Below, piece after piece: positions 35,567 through 44,881 of a stretch of DNA of 64,000 nucleotides. The stretch is from positions 3,038,001 through 3,102,000 of the forward strand of contig NZ_CP139698.1 in assembly GCF_034372165.1 (NCBI RefSeq). Reading direction: 5' to 3'. Source of the DNA: Christiangramia sp. OXR-203. GTDB taxonomy: Bacteria; Bacteroidota; Bacteroidia; Flavobacteriales; Flavobacteriaceae. Numbering within the stretch: the stretch's first letter is position 1; each line of letters opens with the position of its first letter. The position numbers were made by a program, and so were the translations under genes. The notes beneath the pieces were generated by a model, which was not told where the DNA came from, ran no database searches, and saw nothing but the letters and a program-made list of their open reading frames with translations.

Positions 35567-37975
35567 ATGCAAAAGATCTTTAGCTTTGGATTCTGGAATT
35601 CCATCGCCCGCCTTATTTTACGAAACCGAATTGTGATCATCGTTCTCATACTGGTCGCAACCTACCTGCTTTCCACACAATGGAAAAACATGCAATTTTC
35701 GTATACCGAGGCTAATTTAATGCCAGACGATCACGAGGTAAACGTGAGTTATAACGACTTTTTGGAAAAGTTTGGTGAAGAGGGAAATCTTATTCTTCTA
35801 GGAGTACAGGATTCTGCTTTATTTACTCCTGAAAAGTTCAAAGCCTGGAATAAACTTACAGATACGCTACTTACATATCCTGAAGTTGACCAGATCATTT
35901 CTCCGGCAAGCCTTCAGGAACTTAAAAAGTTTGAAGATCCCAAAAGATTTGAAATGGTACCGGTTCTACTGGAAGAAGATCTGGATAGTGATATTCTCGC
36001 AGCTTTCGAAAACAAACTTTTTACGGCACTGCCTTTCTATGAGAATCTGGTTTATAGCTCACATTCCAATACTATACAATCTGCCTTGTATCTTAATAAA
36101 GAACTGGTAAACACTAAAGCGAGAAAGATTTTTGTACTGGAAGAACTTGAACCTCTTATTGCTGAATTTGAAGAACAACAGGGTATCGATGTCAGGGTTT
36201 CGGGAATGCCTTATATACGAACACTGAATGCACAAAACATAGTCGATGAAATCGGACTTTTTATTGGCGCAGCTTTGTTGGTCACATCCATAATATTCTT
36301 CTTTTTCTTTAGATCCATACGAGCCACCATTATTTCCATGGTTACTGTTTGTATTGGTGTTATGTGGGCCTTCGGATTTATTGGGCTTCTGCATTATGAG
36401 ATCACGATTCTTACGGCACTAATTCCGCCTCTAATTATAGTAATAGGAATTCCAAACTGTATTTTCCTGATCAACAAGTATCAGCAGGAGATCAAAAAGC
36501 ATGGAAACCAGGCGAAATCACTGCAAAGAGTGATCACCAAAGTTGGTAATGCTACATTAATGACCAATGTAACTACCGCATCTGGTTTTGCAACTTTCAT
36601 TTTAACCGATAGTCAGCTTTTAAGAGAGTTTGGTGTGGTGGCATCTATCAACATCCTGGCAATCTTTGTTTTGAGTCTATTGATCATACCGGTTATATAC
36701 TCCTACTTAAAACCACCGCGGGACAGACACCTGAAACATCTAAACACACGATGGATTGGCGGGTTTGTTGACTGGATGGAAAATATGGTAAGAAACCATA
36801 GAATTACTATCTACATATCTTCTCTGGGTCTACTGATTCTTAGTATCATCGGAATTTATACTATTAAGGTTTCAGGAAGTATTCTTGAAGATATGCCTCA
36901 GGAAACTCAATTCTATAAGGATGTAAAATTCTTTGAACGGGAATTTGATGGAGTGATGCCTTTGGAGATCATGATCGACACTAAAAGACCGAAAGGCGTA
37001 TTGAAGCTTTCTACTTTAAAACGCATGAATGATCTTGAAAGTAAGATCGAAGAGATCCCTGAATTAAGCAAGCCATTATCGATCAACCGACTCGTAAAAT
37101 ACAGTAAGCAAGCGTATTACAACGGGAACCCTAAATATTACCAGTTGCCAACATCACAGGAGCGAAACTTCATTATGCCCTATGCTAAAGGTCTTTCTTC
37201 TTCGGAAGGAATTATGCAGAGCTACGTGGATTCTACTGGACAATATGCTCGTATTACAACATTCATGAAGGATGTAGGTACCGAGAAGATGGAAGAGATC
37301 GAAAATGACCTTTTACCAGAAATAGAAAAGATCTTTCCATCTGAAAGATATGAGGTGTCACTTACCGGAAAGGCGCTGCTTTTTCAGAAAGGAACAAGTT
37401 ACCTGGTTAGAAATTTAATAATTTCGTTAGGACTCGCTATACTTCTTATTGCAGGTTTAATGGCCTGGATGTTCAGAAGTTTCAGGATGATATTGATCTC
37501 TCTTGTACCAAACTTACTTCCTTTGATCGTTACTGCTGGAGTGATGGGCTTTCTTGGAGTTCCTATAAAACCCTCAACGATCCTGGTTTTTAGTATTGCT
37601 TTTGGGATCTCCGTAGATGATACCATTCATTTTCTGGCAAAATACAGGCAGGAATTAAAAGCCAATGACTGGAAGATCAAGCGCTCTGTTTATGCCGCAC
37701 TAAGAGAAACTGGCGTAAGCATGTTCTATACGTCGATCGTTCTTTTCTTTGGATTTTCAGTATTCATGATCAGTAGTTTTGGAGGAACGGTGGCCCTTGG
37801 CGGACTGGTTTCGGCCACTTTATTGTTTGCGATGCTAGCGAACTTACTACTACTACCTTCACTTCTGCTTTCACTGGAAAGAAGTATCGCCAACAAAGAA
37901 ACTTTAAAGGAACCGGCGATGCGTATTTTTGAGACTGAAGAAGAGGAGGCCAATCGAGATCAGCAAAACAATTAA
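35567..37975 (+). CDS. MMPL/RND-superfamily exporter
   Basis: An 802-residue inner-membrane protein with the RND layout: one span near residue 20, a periplasmic loop (ANLMPDDHEVNVSYNDFLEKFG onward), five spans (about 225-375), then a repeat with a second periplasmic loop (about 440-620) and five more spans. GISVDDTIHFLAKY (about 683-696) holds the Asp pair of the proton pathway, as in MMPL/hopanoid-type RND proteins. Lipid or hydrophobic substrates are likely for this group; no membrane-fusion partner is adjacent. Confidence 0.88.
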   Translation: MQKIFSFGFWNSIARLILRNRIVIIVLILVATYLLSTQWKNMQFSYTEANLMPDDHEVNVSYNDFLEKFGEEGNLILLGVQDSALFTPEKFKAWNKLTDTLLTYPEVDQIISPASLQELKKFEDPKRFEMVPVLLEEDLDSDILAAFENKLFTALPFYENLVYSSHSNTIQSALYLNKELVNTKARKIFVLEELEPLIAEFEEQQGIDVRVSGMPYIRTLNAQNIVDEIGLFIGAALLVTSIIFFFFFRSIRATIISMVTVCIGVMWAFGFIGLLHYEITILTALIPPLIIVIGIPNCIFLINKYQQEIKKHGNQAKSLQRVITKVGNATLMTNVTTASGFATFILTDSQLLREFGVVASINILAIFVLSLLIIPVIYSYLKPPRDRHLKHLNTRWIGGFVDWMENMVRNHRITIYISSLGLLILSIIGIYTIKVSGSILEDMPQETQFYKDVKFFEREFDGVMPLEIMIDTKRPKGVLKLSTLKRMNDLESKIEEIPELSKPLSINRLVKYSKQAYYNGNPKYYQLPTSQERNFIMPYAKGLSSSEGIMQSYVDSTGQYARITTFMKDVGTEKMEEIENDLLPEIEKIFPSERYEVSLTGKALLFQKGTSYLVRNLIISLGLAILLIAGLMAWMFRSFRMILISLVPNLLPLIVTAGVMGFLGVPIKPSTILVFSIAFGISVDDTIHFLAKYRQELKANDWKIKRSVYAALRETGVSMFYTSIVLFFGFSVFMISSFGGTVALGGLVSATLLFAMLANLLLLPSLLLSLERSIANKETLKEPAMRIFETEEEEANRDQQNN

Positions 37976-38020
37976 AATAATATATAAAACAGCCTGCTTG
38001 CTAAGCTTCAGGCGAAAAAC

Positions 38021-38028
38021 TATCTTTG
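38021..38028 (+). promoter_or_regulatory. -7 promoter element for asnS
   Basis: TATCTTTG, 21 bases before the ATG; a TTG lies about 20 bases further upstream at the -33 position. Confidence 0.65.
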
Positions 38029-38049
38029 TTTTTTCTAAATTTCAACTAA

Positions 38050-39492
38050 ATGATACAAGCAAAAGTCGCTCAAATACTTGAAAGCGATCAGTTTTTACAG
38101 GAACACCATGTCAAGGGATGGGTACGCTCTTTCCGTAGTAATCGTTTTATTGCGCTTAACGATGGTTCTACTTTGAAAAACCTGCAATGCGTTATCGATT
38201 TTGAAAATACCGATGAGGAAACCATCAATCGTATAAACGTAGGTGCAGCTATATCTGTTAAAGGAACTTTGAAGGAGAGTCTTGGCAGTCAGCAACGTGT
38301 TGAAATTGAAGTTTCAGAAATTCAAATTCTGGGGGATGCGAATCCTGAAGAAGTGAAACTTACCATTCTATCGCCAAAGAAGCATAGTATGGAGAAACTA
38401 CGTGAACAGGCGCATTTACGCGTACGTACGAATACTTTTGGCGCGATCATGCGTGTGCGAAGCAAACTGTCTTTCGCAGTACACAAATATTTCCAGGAAA
38501 AGAACTTCTACCACGTTCACACCCCAATCATTACGGGTAGTGATGCTGAAGGTGCTGGAGAAATGTTTCGCGTGTCTTCGCTGGATATGAAAAATCCTCC
38601 AAAAAATGAGGATGGCAGCATTAATTATAAGGAAGACTTCTTCGGAAAAGAAACTAACCTGACGGTTTCCGGACAACTCGAAGCTGAGACCTTTGCACTT
38701 GGTTTGGGGCAGGTTTATACTTTTGGCCCAACTTTTAGAGCCGAAAACTCGAATACTTCCCGACATTTAGCTGAATTCTGGATGATCGAGCCAGAAGTGG
38801 CTTTCTGTGATCTGGATCAAAATATGGATTTGGCTGAAAATTTCATTAAATACGTAATTAGATACGTGATGGAACACTCTAAAGATGACCTGGAATTTCT
38901 TGCTGAAAGACAGGAAAAAGAAGATCAGCTGAAGCCAAAAGCTGAAAGAAGCGATATGGGTCTTATGGAGAAGCTCAACTTTGTGCTGGAAAACAATTTC
39001 AAAAGAGTTAGTTATACCGAAGCTATCGAGATCCTGAAGAATTCTAAGCCAAACAAGAAGAAGAAATTTAATTATATAATCGAGGAATGGGGTGCAGATC
39101 TTCAAAGTGAGCATGAACGTTATCTTGTTGAGAAACATTTTAAAACACCGGTAATTCTTTTCGATTATCCGGCGAAGATCAAAGCATTCTACATGCGTTT
39201 GAACGAAGACGGAAAAACAGTAAGAGCGATGGACATTCTATTCCCTGGAATTGGGGAGATCGTGGGAGGAAGCCAGCGTGAAGAACGTTTGGATGTGCTT
39301 AAAGAGAAAATGAAAGAATTGAACATTCCGGAAGAAGAACTATGGTGGTATCTTGACACCCGTAAGTTCGGAACCTGCGTTCATAGCGGATTTGGACTTG
39401 GTTTTGAAAGACTTGTTCAGTTCACTACCGGAATGGGTAATATTAGAGATGTAATCCCTTTTCCAAGAACACCGCAAAATGCAGAATTTTAA
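38050..39492 (+). CDS. asnS: asparaginyl-tRNA synthetase
   Basis: Class II synthetase for tRNA-Asn. The 480-residue protein has an N-terminal OB-fold anticodon-binding domain ([20 protein letters not shown]), motif 2 [21 protein letters not shown] and motif 3 [27 protein letters not shown]. Length is normal. The pseudouridine synthase gene follows after only two bases, so the two are read together, with rpoN further downstream. Confidence 0.97.
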   Translation: MIQAKVAQILESDQFLQEHHVKGWVRSFRSNRFIALNDGSTLKNLQCVIDFENTDEETINRINVGAAISVKGTLKESLGSQQRVEIEVSEIQILGDANPEEVKLTILSPKKHSMEKLREQAHLRVRTNTFGAIMRVRSKLSFAVHKYFQEKNFYHVHTPIITGSDAEGAGEMFRVSSLDMKNPPKNEDGSINYKEDFFGKETNLTVSGQLEAETFALGLGQVYTFGPTFRAENSNTSRHLAEFWMIEPEVAFCDLDQNMDLAENFIKYVIRYVMEHSKDDLEFLAERQEKEDQLKPKAERSDMGLMEKLNFVLENNFKRVSYTEAIEILKNSKPNKKKKFNYIIEEWGADLQSEHERYLVEKHFKTPVILFDYPAKIKAFYMRLNEDGKTVRAMDILFPGIGEIVGGSQREERLDVLKEKMKELNIPEEELWWYLDTRKFGTCVHSGFGLGFERLVQFTTGMGNIRDVIPFPRTPQNAEF

Positions 39493-39494
39493 GA

Positions 39495-40361
39495 TTGAAT
39501 ATTATAGCATCGCATACAGTTCCTGCAATCGAACATAAGATCCGGTTGCAGGAGTATGCGATTTCTATTTTCCCACAAGTAAATAGCCGGTCGGCACTAA
39601 AAAAAGCGATCGCAAAGAAACTTGTCTTATTGGATGGAGAAAAAGCAACCACTGCAGACTGGATCCACCCGGGACAGAAGATCGAACTTCTTGAAAATGA
39701 AATTCAGCGAAGAGAGATCTTCAAATTTACACTTGAAATACTATATGAAGATGAATATCTTGCTGTAGTGCACAAACCTTCAGGTATTCCTACCAACGGC
39801 AATTATTTTCGAACATTGGAAAATGCGCTTCCGTATAATTTATCTGTATCAAATTTAGAGGATGCTTTAAGATATCCGGTTCCTGTTCACAGACTGGATA
39901 ATCCTACCGCCGGTATTATTCTTGTTGCCAAAACCAGGAAAGTACAGCAAGCATTACACAGCTCTTTCGAAAATCAATCCATCCATAAAACTTATTATGC
40001 GGTGGTGCACGGGCAGCTACAAAACGCGTTAACACAGAATGCAAGCATAGACAGTAAAGCTGCTACGACTATTTTAGAACCAATTGATAATTTTAAAATT
40101 GAGGATGAAGTTTTTTCTATGGTGAAAGCCAAACCCATTACAGGTCGTACGCACCAGATCCGCATCCATCTAAGCAAAATGGCTTTACCCATTGTGGGAG
40201 ATGCAATTTATGGAATCGAAGAAAGGTATTTTCAGAATAAGAATTTGTATCTATTTAGCTCCGGAATTAGTTTTGAGCATCCTATTACTTCGGAAGAAAT
40301 GAAGTTTGAGTTAAAGCTTCCGAAGAGGTTTAGAAACCTATACCGTCATAAGCTGTCTTAA
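39495..40361 (+). CDS. RluA-family RNA pseudouridine synthase
   Basis: A 288-residue enzyme with an S4-like N-terminal part (RSALKKAIAKKLVLLDGEKA) and the RluA catalytic motif PVPVHRLDNPTAGIILVAK with its catalytic Asp; GRTHQIRIHLSKMALPIVGD is the second family signature. The RNA target is unknown. The start is a TTG at 39495, two bases after the asnS stop; no ATG or GTG precedes the S4 domain and the resulting N-terminus MNIIASHTVPAIE looks right for the family. Confidence 0.88.
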   Translation: MNIIASHTVPAIEHKIRLQEYAISIFPQVNSRSALKKAIAKKLVLLDGEKATTADWIHPGQKIELLENEIQRREIFKFTLEILYEDEYLAVVHKPSGIPTNGNYFRTLENALPYNLSVSNLEDALRYPVPVHRLDNPTAGIILVAKTRKVQQALHSSFENQSIHKTYYAVVHGQLQNALTQNASIDSKAATTILEPIDNFKIEDEVFSMVKAKPITGRTHQIRIHLSKMALPIVGDAIYGIEERYFQNKNLYLFSSGISFEHPITSEEMKFELKLPKRFRNLYRHKLS

Positions 40362-40443
40362 CAAAAATTTACCACGAACATAGTTCGTGCCAAAGCCAAC
40401 TTGGATCGATTTTTCCTTATTTTTGTTAGACAAGCACTCTTTT

Positions 40444-41907
40444 ATGCTAAAACAACAATTAAATTTTAAACTATCTCAGAAGCTCTCTCCGCAACAAATC
40501 CAGTTGATGAAGCTTATTCAATTGCCTACCCAGGCTTTTGAGCAGCGAATCAAGCAGGAAATGGAAGAGAACCCGGCGCTGGAGGATGGAAAGGAAGATC
40601 GTGTCGACGAATATGATGATATAGGAAATGATAATTCAGACGATGAATACGATACCGATAGTGAAAGTATTGAGACTGAAATAGACGTTGATGAATATCT
40701 GAGTGATGATGAAATTCCAAGTTATCGCCTAAATGCTAATAATTACAGTGCAGATGATGAAGACAAGCAGGTGCCTTATGCCGCTGGAACTTCATTTACA
40801 CAACATTTGAAAACTCAGTTAAGCACGATAAGACTGGATGATATTGAGCAGGATATCGCAGAATTCCTGGTGGGAAGTGTGGACGAAAGCGGATATATAA
40901 GAAGAAGCATTCAGGATATTGTAGATGATCTTGCATTTACCCAGAATATTTATACAGACGAGGAAACGGTTGAAAAAGTACTTAAAAAAGTTCAACGTCT
41001 GGATCCGGCTGGTGTTGGTGCGCGTAGTCTTGAAGAATGTTTGATCATTCAGCTAAACCGCAGAGAATCTACAAGACAGGTGGAACTAGCCAAAGATCTA
41101 TTGGAACGCTCTTTTGATCATTTTAGCAAAAAACACTACAACAAACTTCTTACCCGTCACGATATAAGCGAAGACGACCTTCGTGAAGCTATAGATGTGA
41201 TTGAACATTTAAATCCTAAGCCTGGTGGTGCCTATTCTGGAAATACGAGAATGGTAGAGCATGTGATACCAGATTTTACCATCAAAATAGAAGATGGTGA
41301 TCTACAGTTGAGCCTTAATGGAAGAAACGCTCCTGAAATGCATATCTCAAGGGATTACAGTAACATGCTTAAAGGTTATAAAGAATCAAAGGAAAAGACA
41401 AAGGCTCAGAAGGATGCTGTCATGTTCATTAAGCAAAAACTTGATGCCGCAAAATGGTTTATTGAAGCGATTAAGCAAAGGCAGCAAACGCTTATGGTTA
41501 CCATGAGTTCGATCATGAATTACCAGAAAGAATATTTCCTCACCGGTGATGAGCGAAATCTAAGACCCATGATTCTTAAAGATATTGCCGATGAAATTGA
41601 GATGGATGTATCTACAGTTTCAAGAGTGGCGAATTCCAAATATGTTGATACTCCTTATGGGACCAAACTCATTAAAGAGTTCTTCTCGGAATCGATGACA
41701 AACGATCAGGGTGAAGAAGTGTCCACTAGAGAAATTAAGAAGATCCTGGAAATGTCTATTGAGGAAGAAGATAAAAGGAAGCCTCTTACAGACGAGAAGC
41801 TCGCAAAGGTCTTAAAAAGTAAAGGATATCCTATCGCCAGAAGAACGGTTGCGAAATATCGCGAACAACTGGATATTCCTGTAGCAAGACTGCGAAAAGA
41901 GATCTAA
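40444..41907 (+). CDS. rpoN: RNA polymerase sigma-54 factor
   Basis: Alternative sigma factor that needs an AAA+ enhancer-binding activator. The 487-residue protein has region I (MLKQQLNFKLSQKLSPQQIQLMKLIQLP), an acidic region II (about 45-110), the core-binding domain (DEFLV-like, QDIAEFLVGSVDESGYI), the helix-turn-helix (LKDIADEIEMDVSTVSRVANSKYV) and the RpoN box ARRTVAKYRE. ATG 40444 is used; a longer frame to 40387 lacks the family N-terminus. No enhancer-binding protein gene lies in the window. Confidence 0.96.
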   Translation: MLKQQLNFKLSQKLSPQQIQLMKLIQLPTQAFEQRIKQEMEENPALEDGKEDRVDEYDDIGNDNSDDEYDTDSESIETEIDVDEYLSDDEIPSYRLNANNYSADDEDKQVPYAAGTSFTQHLKTQLSTIRLDDIEQDIAEFLVGSVDESGYIRRSIQDIVDDLAFTQNIYTDEETVEKVLKKVQRLDPAGVGARSLEECLIIQLNRRESTRQVELAKDLLERSFDHFSKKHYNKLLTRHDISEDDLREAIDVIEHLNPKPGGAYSGNTRMVEHVIPDFTIKIEDGDLQLSLNGRNAPEMHISRDYSNMLKGYKESKEKTKAQKDAVMFIKQKLDAAKWFIEAIKQRQQTLMVTMSSIMNYQKEYFLTGDERNLRPMILKDIADEIEMDVSTVSRVANSKYVDTPYGTKLIKEFFSESMTNDQGEEVSTREIKKILEMSIEEEDKRKPLTDEKLAKVLKSKGYPIARRTVAKYREQLDIPVARLRKEI

Positions 41908-42545
41908 TGAAAATCCTACTTAGACTCTCCTCCTACGTATTCCATCCTTTGTGGATGCCATTTTTTGGAAGTCTGTTTTACTTTATTTTTATACCAAGGT
42001 ATTTTCCAGACGAGATTGTGAAGGCCAAATTAATGGCTATAGCAATTATTACCATATTCATCCCGGTAGTGTTCTATTTTTTACTGAAGAATCTTGGAAA
42101 GGCGGAGTCGGTTTTTCTTGAGAAGGTTGAAGAAAGGCGATGGCCGCTCTTTTTCTTTTGTCTGTTAATCCTGATGGTTTTACATCAAATCTTAAACTTC
42201 TATAATTATCCTGGGCTGTATTATTACTTCGCAGGGATACTAATTTCAACATTATTAGCATATACTTTAAGCTGGTTCAGGCTTAAAGTTAGTTTGCATA
42301 TGATGGGGATTACAGGACTTTTAATGTTTGTTACAGGCTTTTGTATTTACTTTCACCTTTATTATATCTATACCTTGGCTTTTCTTATCATCGCCTGCGG
42401 ACTCACAGCATCATCGAGGCTTTATTTCCAAGCTCATACAAGCTCAGAGTTATGGTTTGGAAGTCTTTTGGGTCTAGGTCCGCAATTGCTCCTCTTCAAC
42501 CTGTGGTTTACAGAATATAGAATGTCAGACCTATTTTTAAGGTAG
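41907..42545 (+). CDS. PAP2-like integral membrane protein
   Basis: A 212-residue protein with about six spans. LHMMGITGLLMF and SSRLYFQAHTSSELWFGSLLG resemble the phosphatase motifs of PAP2-type lipid phosphatases (SR-x-H with a following small-residue span), though the first KxxxxxxRP motif is degenerate (VEERRWPLF). It may be a PAP2 relative acting on a lipid phosphate or a non-catalytic homologue. Its ATG overlaps the rpoN stop (TAATG). The last 38 bases overlap the convergent PorT-like gene. Confidence 0.65.
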   Translation: MKILLRLSSYVFHPLWMPFFGSLFYFIFIPRYFPDEIVKAKLMAIAIITIFIPVVFYFLLKNLGKAESVFLEKVEERRWPLFFFCLLILMVLHQILNFYNYPGLYYYFAGILISTLLAYTLSWFRLKVSLHMMGITGLLMFVTGFCIYFHLYYIYTLAFLIIACGLTASSRLYFQAHTSSELWFGSLLGLGPQLLLFNLWFTEYRMSDLFLR

Positions 42546-43224
42546 ACACATCTAAAGATTCATTTTGAAGTGATGCATCCTTGAAAAAAGGGATCAATGA
42601 ATAGTAGAAATGAAAGTTGAAAGTATTGTAACCAAAGGTAAAAGTTGCTCCAGCCCTGAATTTATTTAATTCTGAAAGATCATTGATAAGACTTTGTTCT
42701 GCGTCATCTTTATAGTTACTTCTGAAGTTATAAATATACCCTAAACGGACTCCGGAATATATCCTCCAGAACTTATAAGATTCTGCTGTTGAAGTACGCC
42801 ATCTAAACTCCAGCGGCATTTCGAACTGCTGCGTCGTATAACGATTGGTTTCGTAATCTATGCCCTGCAATGATTGAAATTCTGTAACTCCAGATGCAGA
42901 CTTCGTGATACGCAAATTCTGACCATAACTATCAATTCCCCATCCAAACCCTAGACCTAGAGCTACGTTTCTACGTTCATTTAAAGGCATATCTCGTATC
43001 ACTCCAAGGTTTATACCTCCGGAGAAACTTTCCTGGGAAATAGCTTCAGGTTTATTAGTGATAAGGTTGAAACTAAAACCAACGTAGAATTGATCTTCTC
43101 TATAAAGACTGTCAATTGTGAAAGGTACTGAATCCGGGATCTTGTACTGTCGCTCATCTTCCTGCGCAAAAGAAACTGCGGGAAATAGTAGTATTAAGCT
43201 AAGAATGATCAGGTTGATCCTCAT
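42508..43224 (-). CDS. PorT-family outer-membrane beta-barrel protein
   Basis: A 238-residue protein with signal peptide (LIILSLILLFPAVSFAQ) and an eight-strand-type barrel pattern: DQFYVGFSFNLITNKP, SGGINLGVIRDMPLNERRNVALGLGFG, QQFEMPLEFRWR, RIYSGVRLGYIYNFRS, FRAGATFTFGYN and C-terminal LKIGLTFYIL. It resembles PorT/SprT, an outer-membrane component needed for type IX secretion, and I recall porT beside rpoN-type neighbourhoods in flavobacteria. That it is the true PorT rather than a relative is probable but unproven. Confidence 0.7.
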   Translation of the reverse strand: MRINLIILSLILLFPAVSFAQEDERQYKIPDSVPFTIDSLYREDQFYVGFSFNLITNKPEAISQESFSGGINLGVIRDMPLNERRNVALGLGFGWGIDSYGQNLRITKSASGVTEFQSLQGIDYETNRYTTQQFEMPLEFRWRTSTAESYKFWRIYSGVRLGYIYNFRSNYKDDAEQSLINDLSELNKFRAGATFTFGYNTFNFHFYYSLIPFFKDASLQNESLDVSTLKIGLTFYIL

Positions 43225-43245
43225 GGTTTCAAATATGCTGTAAAT

Positions 43246-43283
43246 ATAAAAAACATCCTGCCTGGTATTACCCGGACAGGATG
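43246..43283 (-). terminator. intrinsic terminator of the exbB-exbD operon
   Basis: On the minus strand CATCCTGTCCGGG, a TAATA loop and CCAGGCAGGATG are followed by TTTTTTAT. It lies 27 bases after the last exbD stop. Confidence 0.85.
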
Positions 43284-43309
43284 CTTTCTATAATAAAATT
43301 GAAAAGATA

Positions 43310-43792
43310 TTAGTTTACGTTTCTATCCGCTTCTCCCTTTTTGGTAGTGTAGTTGATTTTCAACGCTTCTGCTTTTCTTAGTTCCTGCTTGATATCAGAT
43401 ACAAGTCCCATATTGGTTTCTTCATCTACTTTTAAAGCAGTTGTAAGATATGGAATCAGTTCTTCACGCTTAGATTCTCTTTCAGCATAGATAAATTTCT
43501 GCACTTCTTCAACACTAGCGAACTTATCATTCAATTGAATTCTAGCTTCGTTCCCATACTTAGCCTGGTATCTCTGGCTTGGTTTCCCAGCATAGATGTA
43601 CATGATCAAATCCTTCTTATCCAGTTTCTCAACCTGGTCTGCGAACGGTAAATTGTTTTGAATCATTAAAGTATTCTGACGCATCACAGTTGCAACCATA
43701 AAGAAGAACAATAGCATAAAAACGATATCAGGTAAAGATGCCGTGTTTACAGCAGGCAAATCTCCAGATTTCTTCTTTTTAAACTTTGACAT
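43310..43792 (-). CDS. ExbD/TolR-type biopolymer transport protein (second copy)
   Basis: A 160-residue protein with a short basic cytoplasmic N-terminus (MSKFKKKKSGDLPAVNTASLPD), one membrane span (IVFMLLFFFMVATVM) carrying the conserved Asp just before it, and a periplasmic domain (DLIMYIYAGKP, QLNDKFASVEEVQKFIYAE, VDEETNMGLVSDIKQELRKA). ExbD couples proton flow through ExbB to TonB. It follows the first exbD by 28 bases. Confidence 0.9.
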   Translation of the reverse strand: MSKFKKKKSGDLPAVNTASLPDIVFMLLFFFMVATVMRQNTLMIQNNLPFADQVEKLDKKDLIMYIYAGKPSQRYQAKYGNEARIQLNDKFASVEEVQKFIYAERESKREELIPYLTTALKVDEETNMGLVSDIKQELRKAEALKINYTTKKGEADRNVN

Positions 43793-43820
43793 AATTTAAG
43801 TCGTTTTCTTTAGTTAAGTT

Positions 43821-44429
43821 CTAACTCGTTGGTTCGGCTTCAGATAATTTCTGAGGAATCATATCAGATATTACATCGATCTTCTCCTTCAAAGCCTCTT
43901 TGTCACCAGTATATCTCGGATCGTTGTAATCACTCTCCATCTTCGTGAAAGTCGTCCCATACATTCTCTGAGCTTCGCGATCTCTAAGCTGATTATAAGC
44001 AGCTACAAGTTCGTTCTGTACAGCGATATAGGTTCCGTATTCCGTTCCACGGTTATTGACCAAAGAAATAATAGCTTTTTGTGGATTTACTGAAGATCCA
44101 GGATCTTTAGCTCCCTGGCAGAAACTACAGGCTTCATCACCTTCACCACCACCATTATCAAGAAATTCAACAGCTGCCTCACGCAGTTCTCCAATTTCCA
44201 TGCTCTCATCTTCAACCAGCAGCTCGTTATTACTGTTCACAAGCACCGTAAAGATGTTTCGTTGTTTAATAACCGGAGGATCCTGCTCTTCAGGTTGCCA
44301 TGGCGGTAATTTCCTGCTAATCCCGCTATCTGTCTCAATGGTAGTTGTTACCAGGAAGAAGATAAGAAGTAAGAAGGCGATATCTGCCATAGACCCGGCG
44401 TTCACTTCCGGTGCTGATCTCTTTGCCAT
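43821..44429 (-). CDS. ExbD/TolR-type biopolymer transport protein (first copy, with CxxC insert)
   Basis: A 202-residue ExbD with the usual N-terminal span (SMADIAFLLLIFFLVTTTI, with the conserved Asp) and periplasmic domain. It is longer than its neighbour because of an insert about residues 92-115 with Cys-x2-Cys (EACSFCQGAKDPGSS), absent from the second copy, and a C-terminal extension. The CxxC could be a disulfide or bind a metal in the periplasm. One base after the preceding membrane-protein gene. Confidence 0.88.
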   Translation of the reverse strand: MAKRSAPEVNAGSMADIAFLLLIFFLVTTTIETDSGISRKLPPWQPEEQDPPVIKQRNIFTVLVNSNNELLVEDESMEIGELREAAVEFLDNGGGEGDEACSFCQGAKDPGSSVNPQKAIISLVNNRGTEYGTYIAVQNELVAAYNQLRDREAQRMYGTTFTKMESDYNDPRYTGDKEALKEKIDVISDMIPQKLSEAEPTS

Positions 44430-44430
44430 A

Positions 44431-44868
44431 TTATTTAGCTAATTTTTTTATTCCAGAGAATACCATTGCAGCAATCGCAATTCCTGCAAGTATATAGAAG
44501 GTAATTAATCCTGCGCCCACCCAGTGATCACCAGATGCAGACAGCATAGTACCATCTTTCAATTGAGTTGCCTCACCGTCGCTTAGTACATAAGCTACGA
44601 TAATGATCACTGCAAAAGATCCCACGGCAATAATTGTGTTCTTAATATTTCCTCTGAATAAACCTACGATCACAAAGATAGCAACCAATACAACGATTAC
44701 TGCAAGAACCAGGTATGCGATCCACATGAAAGGGTCTAAGTGACTCCCCTGTAGGTCTGCCGAGGCTTTTATAGCATCGTCACCGGTCGCGATAATTCTT
44801 CCCAGAAGAATTAACCCAATCACACCGATCACGAGTGCCAGATATTTTAATACTTTATGTAAGGTCAT
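44431..44868 (-). CDS. membrane protein of the exbB-exbD operon, unknown function
   Basis: A 145-residue protein with four spans (about residues 9-26, 48-72, 80-97 and 120-137) and no motif I recognise. It lies between exbB (13-base gap) and the first exbD (1-base gap), which is a repeated arrangement in Bacteroidota as far as I recall, so it is probably an accessory subunit of the energising complex. Function unknown. Confidence 0.75.
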   Translation of the reverse strand: MTLHKVLKYLALVIGVIGLILLGRIIATGDDAIKASADLQGSHLDPFMWIAYLVLAVIVVLVAIFVIVGLFRGNIKNTIIAVGSFAVIIIVAYVLSDGEATQLKDGTMLSASGDHWVGAGLITFYILAGIAIAAMVFSGIKKLAK

Positions 44869-44881
44869 AATTTACGTTGTC

